A DNA stretch of 59,473 nucleotides from Bacteroidales bacterium (GTDB lineage: Bacteria; Bacteroidota; Bacteroidia; Bacteroidales; P3), in contig JAFZDP010000010.1 of NCBI GenBank assembly GCA_017561155.1, positions 1 to 59,473 of the forward strand, given 5' to 3'. A program made the translations under genes and the position numbers. Position 1 is the first letter of the stretch. Each line of letters begins with the position of its first letter. Shown here piece by piece: positions 44,480 through 53,191 of the stretch. A model generated the notes under the pieces. It did not search any database. It saw only the letters and a list, made by a program, of their open reading frames with translations, and was not told where the DNA came from.

Positions 44480-45937
44480 ATGATTAGTTTTATATTATCG
44501 ATAATAGTTCTGTTGCTTGGCTACTTTTTGTATTCTAAATTGATAGCCAAAGTGTTTGGAGTCGATGCACAACGACCTACCCCTGCCTACTACAAGCAGG
44601 ATGGTATAGACTATATGCCTATGAAACCATGGCGTATTTTTCTTATACAATTCCTGAATATAGCAGGATTGGGACCAATATTTGGTGCTATTATGGGCTC
44701 GCAGTTTGGGTCGGCGTCGTTCCTATGGATAGTATTTGGAAGCATTTTTGCCGGTGCTACCCACGATTATTTTTCGGGAATGATATCGCTGCGCAACGGA
44801 GGTATAAGTCTGCCCGAAATACATGGTAAATACTTGGGAAATGGTGTCAAGCAGTTTATGCGTGTATTCACAGTCTTTATGATGATATTGGTGGGAGTGG
44901 TGTTTGTAGATGGTCCTGCCAAGTTGTTGGCAAATCTGCTGCCAAACATAAATGTATATATTTGGATATTTGTGATATTTGCCTACTACATCATAGCAAC
45001 GCTTTTGCCCATAGGCAAAGTTATAGGCAAGGTGTATCCTATATTTGGGATATGTTTGTTGTTTATGGCTTTTGGTATATTTGTAGCTATATTGGTCAAT
45101 CAGCCTGCAATTCCCGAATTGTGGGATGGTTTGGAAAACAAAACGGCCAATCCCCAAGCCACACCCATATTTCCCATGATGTTTATCTCCATAGCATGTG
45201 GAGCTATATCGGGTTTTCATGCCACACAGTCGCCACTTATGGCACGCTGTATGACCAACGAGAAACAAGGTCGTCCTATATTCTATGGAGCAATGATAGC
45301 CGAAGGAATAGTGGCACTTATATGGGCTGCGGCAGCCACTTACTTCTTTTTCGATCCCAATAGCGGTCGCGAGGGGGTAGACGTTAGCAAAGGTGCTGCC
45401 GTAATAGTAGACTTTATTACCAAGAACTGGTTGGGAACATTTGGAGCAGTGTTGGCTATAATGGGTGTTGTGTTTGCTCCTATCACTTCGGGCGATACTG
45501 CGTTGCGGTCGGCCAGACTTATTGTTGCAGATTTTCTGAACTACGACCAAAAGCCGATGATAAAGCGACTTATAATATCTGTACCTATATTTGCAGTTAC
45601 AGCAGGTCTGTTGGTTTGGGAGATTAACGATGCCGACGGATTCGATATTATTTGGCGATATTTTGCATGGGCAAACCAAGTACTTTCGGTGCCTACATTG
45701 TGGGCTATAACTATTTATTTGGCCAAAAAACAAAAAGCATATATTATAACTTTAATTCCTGCGTTATTTATGACAATGGTTTGTGCTACATTTATATTGA
45801 TAGCACAAAAAGAAGGATTCGGATTGCCGGAAACTTGGGCTTATTGCATCAGTAGTGCTGTGACTTTGGTATTGGCAATAGCTTTCTTTGTGTGGAAAGC
45901 AAAAAACAAAAAGAATTTTGATAGCGAAACAGAATAA
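44480..45937 (+). CDS. CstA-family carbon starvation / peptide or pyruvate transporter
   Basis: 485 residues with about 13 membrane helices. The conserved CstA segments are present: GLGPIFGAIMG (about 62-72), ATHDYFSGMISLRNGG, SIACGAISGFHATQSPL and SGDTALRSARLIVADF. It is shorter than Escherichia coli CstA (about 700) because the C-terminal extra domain is absent, which is usual in Bacteroidota. Family members take up peptides or pyruvate under carbon limitation. The gene runs on to two small genes (gaps of 12 and 18 bp). Confidence 0.9.
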   Translation: MISFILSIIVLLLGYFLYSKLIAKVFGVDAQRPTPAYYKQDGIDYMPMKPWRIFLIQFLNIAGLGPIFGAIMGSQFGSASFLWIVFGSIFAGATHDYFSGMISLRNGGISLPEIHGKYLGNGVKQFMRVFTVFMMILVGVVFVDGPAKLLANLLPNINVYIWIFVIFAYYIIATLLPIGKVIGKVYPIFGICLLFMAFGIFVAILVNQPAIPELWDGLENKTANPQATPIFPMMFISIACGAISGFHATQSPLMARCMTNEKQGRPIFYGAMIAEGIVALIWAAAATYFFFDPNSGREGVDVSKGAAVIVDFITKNWLGTFGAVLAIMGVVFAPITSGDTALRSARLIVADFLNYDQKPMIKRLIISVPIFAVTAGLLVWEINDADGFDIIWRYFAWANQVLSVPTLWAITIYLAKKQKAYIITLIPALFMTMVCATFILIAQKEGFGLPETWAYCISSAVTLVLAIAFFVWKAKNKKNFDSETE

Positions 45938-45949
45938 AAACATATAATA

Positions 45950-46783
45950 ATGAATAAGAGATTTATAATAGCAACATTGATACTTTCCATAGCAGCGGGA
46001 AGTGCCTTTGCAGGCAAAAAGTACAGAAATTCTACCGAAAAAATGGGGCTTAAAGGCGATGTAAACTACATGGTGGTGTATACATACAATAGCAACATTA
46101 TAGACAAAAAAGGAGACCGACAACTAGTGTCTACCGACTCGATAACCTTTGATTTGAGAGGAAATCTTGAAGATAAGTTTACTACAGCCGGCAACAAGTT
46201 TACCTACTATTCGTACTACTTCGACAAAAATGGATATTGGTTGGGTTGGAACGAATACGATCGCAACTACCAGATTACTGCACGTACTGCCTATCTAAAC
46301 GATGAGCGTGGCAACTGTGTGGAACGTACAGTGTATGGCAGCAAAGAGAAAATGGTGCGTAAAGAAACCTCGACTTATAGCAAGGATAACAGATTGCTGG
46401 AAGAATTGAGATATACCGAAGAAGGTACTATCGAAGAAAAACGTGTGTACAAATACGATAATAGAGGCAACTGTACCGAAATAGAATTTTACGATGTAAA
46501 TGATAGCTTGATGCAGACTTATATGTATAAGTACGACGAACGTGGCAACGAAACAGAATGGCGTTTTTATGCTGCCGATGGAAACTTAATAGCTATTACT
46601 ACTACATATTACGACGAACACGAAAATGTAACCGAGTTGATTTCGTTTAACTACGACGAACATTTGAACTGGAAACACTCGTACGAATATACCTACGACG
46701 AAAATGGCAATTGGATAAAACAAGTGATATACAGAAACAATAAGCCATATCAAGAAATAGAACGCAAAATAGTGTTAGACTAA
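45950..46783 (+). CDS. Periplasmic protein with YD/RHS-like repeats
   Basis: 277 residues with a signal peptide (about 1-21, ending SAFA). From about residue 130 it has repeated units of roughly 20 residues such as YKYDNRGNCTEIEFYD and YKYDERGNETEWRFYA, then YYDEHENVTEL and YTYDENGNWIKQV, like the YD repeats of RHS shells. It is too short to form a toxin shell and has no toxin domain. A binding or structural role in the periplasm is possible. It is co-transcribed with the cstA-like gene. Confidence 0.75.
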   Translation: MNKRFIIATLILSIAAGSAFAGKKYRNSTEKMGLKGDVNYMVVYTYNSNIIDKKGDRQLVSTDSITFDLRGNLEDKFTTAGNKFTYYSYYFDKNGYWLGWNEYDRNYQITARTAYLNDERGNCVERTVYGSKEKMVRKETSTYSKDNRLLEELRYTEEGTIEEKRVYKYDNRGNCTEIEFYDVNDSLMQTYMYKYDERGNETEWRFYAADGNLIAITTTYYDEHENVTELISFNYDEHLNWKHSYEYTYDENGNWIKQVIYRNNKPYQEIERKIVLD

Positions 46784-46801
46784 TTGTAAATACATATAGG
46801 T

Positions 46802-47122
46802 ATGATAGTAACAACAACACAAACCATAGAAGGTAAAAGAATTGTAGACTACAAAGAAGTAGTGTTTGGCGAAGTGATAATAGGTATCAACGTATTTAAA
46901 GATTTGTTTGCCGGAGTAAGAAACATTGTTGGCGGACGTTCTAAGAGCTACGAAGAGGAGCTTATAAAAGCAAGAAACAAAGCTATGGCAGAAATGCAGG
47001 AACGTGCCGAACAGCTTGGAGCCAATGCAGTGGTAGCGGTAGATATAGACTATCAGGTGTTGGGTGCCGACAACGGAATGATGATGGTTATAGCTTCGGG
47101 AACAGCAGTGTATTGCCAATAA
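46802..47122 (+). CDS. YbjQ family (UPF0145) protein
   Basis: 106 residues, full length for the family, which forms pentamers and is sometimes named heavy-metal-binding. The characteristic segments [43 protein letters not shown] and the C-terminal [11 protein letters not shown] are present. The biochemical function is not known. It ends the cstA transcript just before a strong terminator. Confidence 0.9.
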   Translation: MIVTTTQTIEGKRIVDYKEVVFGEVIIGINVFKDLFAGVRNIVGGRSKSYEEELIKARNKAMAEMQERAEQLGANAVVAVDIDYQVLGADNGMMMVIASGTAVYCQ

Positions 47123-47140
47123 ATTTTGTAGAAATATTTA

Positions 47141-47172
47141 GGGGATAAGCAACACGTCTTATCCCTTTTTTA
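47141..47172 (+). terminator. Intrinsic terminator of the cstA operon
   Basis: GGGATAAG pairs with CTTATCCC around an 8-nt loop, followed by a run of T. Confidence 0.9.
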
Positions 47173-47236
47173 TATGGATAATGTAGCAATATATGGCGCT
47201 TGGTAAAAGCCAAAATGCTATAGTCCGAAGAATAAT

Positions 47237-47273
47237 AAAAAGCAATTGTAAGATAGAACGATTGCTTTTTTTA
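47237..47273 (+). terminator. Second terminator-like hairpin before secA
   Basis: AAAAAGCAAT pairs with ATTGCTTTTT and is followed by further T. It backs up the terminator 65 bp upstream. The secA -7 element TATCTTTG follows at 47316-47323. Confidence 0.7.
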
Positions 47274-47315
47274 TTTATATATGCTCTGTAATTTTCAATA
47301 ATGAAATAAAATTCG

Positions 47316-47323
47316 TATCTTTG
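47316..47323 (+). promoter_or_regulatory. -7 element for secA
   Basis: TATCTTTG matches TAnnTTTG and lies 79 bp upstream of the secA ATG. The -33 region is not clear. Confidence 0.5.
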
Positions 47324-47401
47324 TACGTTTTTATATGCACAAGTGTGCGTGGTAAAACAATTGTAAGTAACATTAAATTAATAAGATAATTATATAAATA
47401 G

Positions 47402-50400
47402 ATGGTGAATTTTTTATCGAAAATATTTGGCAATAAGTCGCAACGCGATTTAAAAGAGGTAATGCCCTTTGTCAACGAGACAAAAGCAGTATACGAAACA
47501 ATAAAAACTCTGTCGAATGATGAGCTTAGAGGTAAGACCATAGCATTCAAAGCAGAGATAAGAAATGCTGTAGATAAAGAAGAAACAGAATTGCAAGAAT
47601 TGCGTACTCGAATAGAGAACGAATATGATATGGCTGTAGAAGAAAAAGAAAACATCTACAAACGTATCGAACTATTAGAAAAAACATCATACGAAAAGAC
47701 ACAAACAGTACTTAATAAAATCCTTCCGGAAGCTTTTGCTGTAGTGAAAGAAACAGCACGTCGTTTTGCCGAAAACGATGAAGTGGAAGTAACAGCTACC
47801 GACCGCGACCGCGATCTTTCAGCAGTACGCGACAGCGTTACTATACGTGGCGATAAAGCATACTACAAAAATACATGGTCGGCCGGTGGTAATACCATCA
47901 AGTGGGATATGGTACACTACGATGTTCAGCTTATTGGTGGTATAGTATTGCACAATGGAAAAATAGCCGAAATGGCTACCGGTGAAGGTAAAACATTGGT
48001 AGGTACATTGCCTGTATACCTTAATGCTCTTCCCGGAAAAGGGGTGCATGTTGTTACAGTGAACGACTACTTGGCAAAACGTGACTCTGAATGGATGGGT
48101 ATGCTATTCGAGTTCCATGGTTTGAAAGTGGATTGTATAGACAAATACGAACCACATTCTGAAGAACGTAAAAATGCCTACTTGGCAGATATTACATACG
48201 GTACAAACAACGAATTTGGTTTCGACTATTTAAGAGATAATATGTCGAGAAATCCGGACGAATTGGTACAAAGAGAACACAACTTTGCTATTGTCGATGA
48301 GGTTGACTCTGTACTTATCGACGATGCTCGTACTCCTCTTATCATATCCGGACCTACTCCAAAAGGCGACGATCAAGAGTTTGATCGTTTTAAACCTATA
48401 ATAGAAAAAATATACAACGCTCAACGTACATTGGTAACACAAATATTGGCCGATGCAAAACGTTTGCTTACTTCGGGCAATGCCGACGACGAAAAGAAAG
48501 GTGGCGAATTATTGCTTAGAGCTCATCGTGGTTTGCCAAAAAACAAAGCGTTGATTAAGTTCTTGAGCGAACAAGGTATGAAAGCAGTTCTGTTGAAAAC
48601 AGAAAACTTTTATATGCAAGAACAAAACAAGCACATGCACATAATAGACGATGAACTTTATTTTGTTATCGACGAAAAACAACATACAATAGATTTGACC
48701 GACAAAGGTATCAACTTCTTGGGTTCGCTTGGCGAAAATCCAAAGTTCTATCAATTGCCTGATGTTGGTTCGCAGATAGCAGAATTGGAAAAAGAAGATC
48801 TTTCGCAAGACGAAAAACTAAAACGTAAAGACGAAATACTTAAAGATTTCTCGATACAATCCGATCGTGTACATACAGTAAACCAATTGTTGAAGGCTTA
48901 CACATTGTTCGAAAAAGACGTAGAATATGTTGTTATCGACAACAAAGTAAAAATCGTCGACGAACAAACCGGACGTATAATGGAAGGCCGTCGTTATTCT
49001 GATGGTTTGCACCAAGCTATCGAAGCCAAAGAAGCAGTGAAAGTAGAAGCAGCAACACAAACTTATGCTACTATTACTTTGCAAAACTATTTCCGTATGT
49101 ACAAAAAGCTATCGGGTATGACAGGTACTGCCGAAACCGAAGCAGGAGAATTTTGGAACATATATAAATTGGATGTAGTTGTTATTCCAACCAACCGTCC
49201 TGTAGTGCGTCAGGATATGGAAGATATGGTTTTCAAAACCAAACGCGAAAAATATACTGCTGTTATCAACGAGATAGAACGTTTGCGCAACGAAGGTCGT
49301 CCGGTGTTGGTAGGTACTACATCTGTAGAAGTGTCTGAATTGTTGAGCAAGATGCTTACAATGCGTAAGATTAAGCATAATGTTCTTAATGCTAAATTGC
49401 ACAAAAAAGAAGCCGATATCGTAGCCGAAGCAGGATATGCAGGCACCGTTACTATTGCTACCAATATGGCAGGTCGTGGTACCGATATCAAGTTGAAAGA
49501 AGGAGTAAAAGAAGCAGGTGGGTTGGCTATCATAGGTACCGAACGTCACGAATCTCGTCGTGTTGACCGTCAGCTTAGAGGACGTGCCGGTCGTCAAGGA
49601 GACCCGGGAAGCTCTTTGTTCTTCATATCGCTAGAAGATAATTTGATGCGTTTGTTCGGTTCGGAACGTATTGCAAAAGTAATGGACCGTATGGGTCTAC
49701 AAGAAGGCGAAGTGATACAACACTCTATGATTACAAAATCTATAGAACGTGCTCAACGCAAAGTAGAAGAAAATAACTTTGGTATTCGTAAACGTTTGTT
49801 GGAATATGACGACGTGATGAACAACCAACGTACTGTTATCTACAACAAGCGTCGCAATGCTCTTTATGGCGATCGTCTATCGATAGATATTTCTAACATG
49901 TTCTACGATACATGCGAAACTATATACGAACAAGCATACGCTCAAAAAGATTACGACTACTTCAATATGGAAATCTTACGCATATTTGGTATGGAAATGC
50001 CATTCAGCGAAAAAGAATTGTTCGATGGTCGTAAGAGTGGTATTGTAGAAAAGATATACGAACAAATATATTCGTCGTATAAAGATCGTATGGCACGTTT
50101 GGCCGAATTGGCATACCCATTTATAAAGAATGTGTACGAAAACACTCGCTACGAAAATGTTGCGTTCCCAATCACAGATGGAAAGAAAACTCTTAATATT
50201 GTAGCTCCTGTTAAAAAATCGTACGAAAATAAGGGTCGCGAAATAGGTTTGGCTATAGAAAAGAATATAACCCTTGCTATTATCGACAACGAATGGAAAG
50301 ACCATTTGAGAGAATTGGACGATTTGAAACAATCGGTTCAAAATGCTACATACGAACAAAAAGATCCTTTGTTGATCTATAAGTTCGAGTCGTTCAATCT

Positions 50401-50683
50401 ATTCGAAAAGATGTTGCTTAATATAAACCGCGAAATATCGTCATTCTTGAGTAGAGCATCGTTGCCAATAAATCAAGATGAAAATGTGCGTGAAGCTAAA
50501 CAACCTACTACCGATAATAGGAATCTAAAAACATCTCGAGAAGAACAAACATCGGCTCAACGTACCGCAGAACGCGAAAAACCGCAGCCTGTACATGTAG
50601 AAAAGAAAGTGGGACGTAACGATCCTTGTCCATGTGGTAGCGGAAAGAAATATAAAAACTGTCACGGTAAAGCAGAAAATTAA
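47402..50683 (+). CDS. secA: Preprotein translocase ATPase SecA
   Basis: 1093 residues, long as in other Bacteroidota because of inserted segments in the motor and preprotein-binding parts. The Walker A-type motif [14 protein letters not shown] (about 196-209), DEAD-box-like [28 protein letters not shown] and the [16 protein letters not shown] arginine-finger region are present. A C-terminal zinc motif [14 protein letters not shown] ends the protein. It drives Sec-dependent export. Promoter and terminators isolate it from the upstream operon. Confidence 0.98.
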   Translation: MVNFLSKIFGNKSQRDLKEVMPFVNETKAVYETIKTLSNDELRGKTIAFKAEIRNAVDKEETELQELRTRIENEYDMAVEEKENIYKRIELLEKTSYEKTQTVLNKILPEAFAVVKETARRFAENDEVEVTATDRDRDLSAVRDSVTIRGDKAYYKNTWSAGGNTIKWDMVHYDVQLIGGIVLHNGKIAEMATGEGKTLVGTLPVYLNALPGKGVHVVTVNDYLAKRDSEWMGMLFEFHGLKVDCIDKYEPHSEERKNAYLADITYGTNNEFGFDYLRDNMSRNPDELVQREHNFAIVDEVDSVLIDDARTPLIISGPTPKGDDQEFDRFKPIIEKIYNAQRTLVTQILADAKRLLTSGNADDEKKGGELLLRAHRGLPKNKALIKFLSEQGMKAVLLKTENFYMQEQNKHMHIIDDELYFVIDEKQHTIDLTDKGINFLGSLGENPKFYQLPDVGSQIAELEKEDLSQDEKLKRKDEILKDFSIQSDRVHTVNQLLKAYTLFEKDVEYVVIDNKVKIVDEQTGRIMEGRRYSDGLHQAIEAKEAVKVEAATQTYATITLQNYFRMYKKLSGMTGTAETEAGEFWNIYKLDVVVIPTNRPVVRQDMEDMVFKTKREKYTAVINEIERLRNEGRPVLVGTTSVEVSELLSKMLTMRKIKHNVLNAKLHKKEADIVAEAGYAGTVTIATNMAGRGTDIKLKEGVKEAGGLAIIGTERHESRRVDRQLRGRAGRQGDPGSSLFFISLEDNLMRLFGSERIAKVMDRMGLQEGEVIQHSMITKSIERAQRKVEENNFGIRKRLLEYDDVMNNQRTVIYNKRRNALYGDRLSIDISNMFYDTCETIYEQAYAQKDYDYFNMEILRIFGMEMPFSEKELFDGRKSGIVEKIYEQIYSSYKDRMARLAELAYPFIKNVYENTRYENVAFPITDGKKTLNIVAPVKKSYENKGREIGLAIEKNITLAIIDNEWKDHLRELDDLKQSVQNATYEQKDPLLIYKFESFNLFEKMLLNINREISSFLSRASLPINQDENVREAKQPTTDNRNLKTSREEQTSAQRTAEREKPQPVHVEKKVGRNDPCPCGSGKKYKNCHGKAEN

Positions 50684-50703
50684 TAAATAATAAAAATTAT
50701 ATC

Positions 50704-52470
50704 ATGAAAAGATTAAGCAAATCATTAGCAATAGGATTGCTAACAATTTCGATGGCTTTGGCTAGTACTGCTGAAGCTTGTACCAACTTTTTGGTAACAA
50801 AAGGAGCCAGCAAAGATGGTTCTACATTCATAACATACGCAGCCGATTCACATACTCTTTATGGCGAATTGTACTATCGCAAAGCTGCTAATTTCCCAAA
50901 AGGAACTATGTTTACAGTTATTGATTGGGATTCGGGTCGTCCTCTTGGACAAATAGAACAAGTGGAACATACTTATTCTGTAGTTGGAAATATGAACGAA
51001 CACCAATTAGCTATAAGCGAAACTACTTATGGTGGTCGTCCTGAACTAGAAGGACAAGGTGTTATAGACTATGGTAGCCTTATCTACATTACTCTTCAAC
51101 GTGCAAAGAATGCTCGCGAAGCTATAAAAGTAATGTCTGAATTGATTGAAAAATATGGTTATGCCAGCTCTGGAGAATCTTTCTCTATTGCCGACCCTAA
51201 CGAAGTATGGGTTATGGACCTTATAGGAAAAGGTAAACCTGAATATGATACTATAAAAGGTAAAGCTCGCTTGAAAAAAGCTTACAAAAACTGGAATCCG
51301 GGTGCTGTATGGGTTGCTATGCGTGTTCCTGACGGATATGTTTGTGGTCATGCAAATCATGCTCGTATAACTGCTTTCCCAATGGAAAAAGATTCTAAAA
51401 ACTCTATCAGCAGCAAAAATATGGCTCGTATTTTCGAACCTAACATTGATGTTGTATATGCTTACGATGTTATAGACTTTGCCAACCTAAAAGGTATCTA
51501 CGTTGAACGTGATGGTAAATTCAGTTTCTCTGACACTTACGCTCCACTTGATTTCAGTGCAGCAAGAGGTTGCGAAGCTCGCGTATATGCTTTCTTCAAC
51601 AGAGTAAACTCTAATATGAAACAATACGAAAAATATGCTATGGGTCACGACTTTACTACTCGTATGCCTCTATGGATTAAACCGGACAAAAAATTAGGTT
51701 TGGAAGATGTAATGGCTATGATGCGCGACCACTACGAAGGAACTTCTATGGATATGACTCAAGACTTGGGCGCCGGTCCTTATCAATGTCCTTACCGTTG
51801 GAGACCAATGGGCTGGAATATTGATGGTGTAGACTATGTTCACGAACGTGCTACTTCTACTCAACAAACAGGTTTCTCTTTCGTAGCTCAATGTCGTTCT
51901 TGGTTGCCAAACATCATTGGTGGTATCCTTTGGTTTGGTGTTGATGACACTTATAGTACTGTATATGCTCCTATGTACTGTGGTATCAACAAAATTCCTT
52001 TGTGTTTCCGCGAAGGTAACGGAAGCATGGTAGAATATTCTGAAACTTCTGCTTTCTGGTTGTTCAACCGCGTTACCAACTTTGCTTACTCTCGTTACAA
52101 CGATATGATAAAAGACATCATCAAAGTTCAAAACCGTTTGGAAAGTGGATTTATGAAAGATGTAGCATCGTTTGACAAAGTAGCAGAAAAAGAACTTGCT
52201 TCTACAAAAGATACAGCAGCCGTTATAGCTATGCTTACAAACTTCTCTGACGCTCAAGCTGAACTTATGTTCAACGAATGGAAAAAGTTAGACAATTACC
52301 TAATGGTTAAATACATTGACGGTAACATCAAGAAAGAAAAAGACGGTAAATTCCTAGAAAGCGAATACCGCGATGGTCAATGTGTGTTCCCAGAACAACC
52401 TAAATATCCTGAATGGTGGTACCGTGCTATTATAAAAGATCACGGAGAAACCATTAAAGTGGTAAAATAA
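50704..52470 (+). CDS. C69 family dipeptidase (acidic N-terminal nucleophile type)
   Basis: 588 residues with a signal peptide (about 1-25, ending AEA) directly followed by Cys26 in CTNFLVTKGAS. Cys26 would be the N-terminal nucleophile after processing, as in PepD-type C69 enzymes. Conserved GSTFITYAADSH, SETTYGGR and FSIADPNEVWVMDL segments fit. It hydrolyses dipeptides in the periplasm and complements the DPP11-type peptidase at 2953. Codon use suggests high expression. It lies 20 bp after secA and may be partly read from the same transcript. Confidence 0.93.
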   Translation: MKRLSKSLAIGLLTISMALASTAEACTNFLVTKGASKDGSTFITYAADSHTLYGELYYRKAANFPKGTMFTVIDWDSGRPLGQIEQVEHTYSVVGNMNEHQLAISETTYGGRPELEGQGVIDYGSLIYITLQRAKNAREAIKVMSELIEKYGYASSGESFSIADPNEVWVMDLIGKGKPEYDTIKGKARLKKAYKNWNPGAVWVAMRVPDGYVCGHANHARITAFPMEKDSKNSISSKNMARIFEPNIDVVYAYDVIDFANLKGIYVERDGKFSFSDTYAPLDFSAARGCEARVYAFFNRVNSNMKQYEKYAMGHDFTTRMPLWIKPDKKLGLEDVMAMMRDHYEGTSMDMTQDLGAGPYQCPYRWRPMGWNIDGVDYVHERATSTQQTGFSFVAQCRSWLPNIIGGILWFGVDDTYSTVYAPMYCGINKIPLCFREGNGSMVEYSETSAFWLFNRVTNFAYSRYNDMIKDIIKVQNRLESGFMKDVASFDKVAEKELASTKDTAAVIAMLTNFSDAQAELMFNEWKKLDNYLMVKYIDGNIKKEKDGKFLESEYRDGQCVFPEQPKYPEWWYRAIIKDHGETIKVVK

Positions 52471-52492
52471 TAAACCAAACATAAACAACAGA

Positions 52493-52531
52493 AGAGAGGT
52501 AATCTTATCAGAAGGTTGCCTCTCTTTTTTT
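52493..52531 (+). terminator. Intrinsic terminator after the C69 dipeptidase
   Basis: AGAGAGGTAA pairs with TTGCCTCTCT (one unpaired base) around a 13-nt loop and is followed by a T-run of at least seven. Confidence 0.88.
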
Positions 52532-52554
52532 ATGCTTTTGTTTTGTACTGAAAA

Positions 52555-52657
52555 AAAGTGCCACATTCGTTGCTCCTAAGTATGGGAGTTTGCTACCAAA
52601 AGTGCCATACTTTTGAACTAAAACTGCCGCACTTTTGATGGCTAAACCACATGGTTT
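52555..52657. repeat. 22-bp periodic dyad array D (five units)
   Basis: 15-mers start at 52555, 52577, 52599, 52621 and 52643, exactly 22 bp apart: AAAGTGCCACATTCG, TAAGTATGGGAGTTT, AAAGTGCCATACTTT, AAACTGCCGCACTTT, TAAACCACATGGTTT. Several are clean dyads (AAAGT/ACTTT, AAACCA/TGGTTT). TAAGTATGGGAGTTT is the exact reverse complement of a unit in array C, 8.5 kb away. The array is between the C69 terminator and the RNA gene promoter. Confidence 0.85.
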
Positions 52658-52735
52658 GTGATTTACTGATTTGGGTTCTCATATTTGTAAAGTAGGAGAT
52701 GGAAATGTTAAAGTTGAAAATAAATCAAATATTAT

Positions 52736-52766
52736 TTTGCAAAATGAAAAACTATTTGTAATTTTG
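52736..52766 (+). promoter_or_regulatory. Strong Bacteroidota promoter of the structured RNA
   Basis: TTTG (52736-52739), 19 bp, then TAATTTTG (52759-52766): a full consensus match. The transcript should start near 52773, where no long reading frame begins, indicating an RNA gene. Confidence 0.8.
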
Positions 52767-52772
52767 CACCGT

Positions 52773-53055
52773 CGTTAGCTCCGAAGCCCTAACGGGGTAT
52801 AAGGGTGGGCGACAAACATATATAGAAAGAGACGTTGAACAAACGTTTTATCTGCGACATGTCGAATCTCGCAAATTCAATACATTACTCGCATGGTAAA
52901 GCAAAGTCAATGTCCCATGGGTTTTGTTATACATAATAATCTTATAGTATACAATACAGCGTGGGCTTCGGCATTGCTTATCCTCGAGTAATGGGCAATG
53001 CGAGAGCCTCGACATGTGGGATGAGCGATAGTTGGATTCCCACGTTTCCTTTTTG
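52773..53055 (+). ncRNA. Structured non-coding RNA, candidate 6S RNA (or Bacteroidales-1 type RNA)
   Basis: It starts behind a consensus promoter and ends at a GTGGG/CCCAC hairpin followed by a T-rich tract (53016-53055). A long closing stem pairs CATGTCGA and TCTCGCA (52858-52873) with TGCGAGA and TCGACATG (52999-53016). Between the strands a long rod-like fold can form, including CCCATG with the CGTGGG region and TTGTTATAC with GTATACAAT near the tip. A closing stem, inner bulge and terminal hairpin of this size are the hallmark of 6S RNA, which mimics an open promoter and binds RNA polymerase. A 5' domain (52773-52850) has its own small hairpins. Family assignment is from architecture only. 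No SRP, RNase P or tmRNA signature was found. Confidence 0.55.
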
Positions 53056-53191
53056 TATATATCATGTAATAATAACAATTTTATAAGTGCCTATTTTGGA
53101 ATCGATGGGGTAACAACAAAAGAATGTAATTGCTTCGGAAGTGTGTTTTATTGTTTTGCTTTGGATTCTGAAATAGATAAAGGTATCGTAA

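Noticed and set aside
44723-45733. A 336-codon minus-strand frame inside the cstA-like gene
   Set aside because: It is antisense to a confident membrane transporter and has implausible composition.
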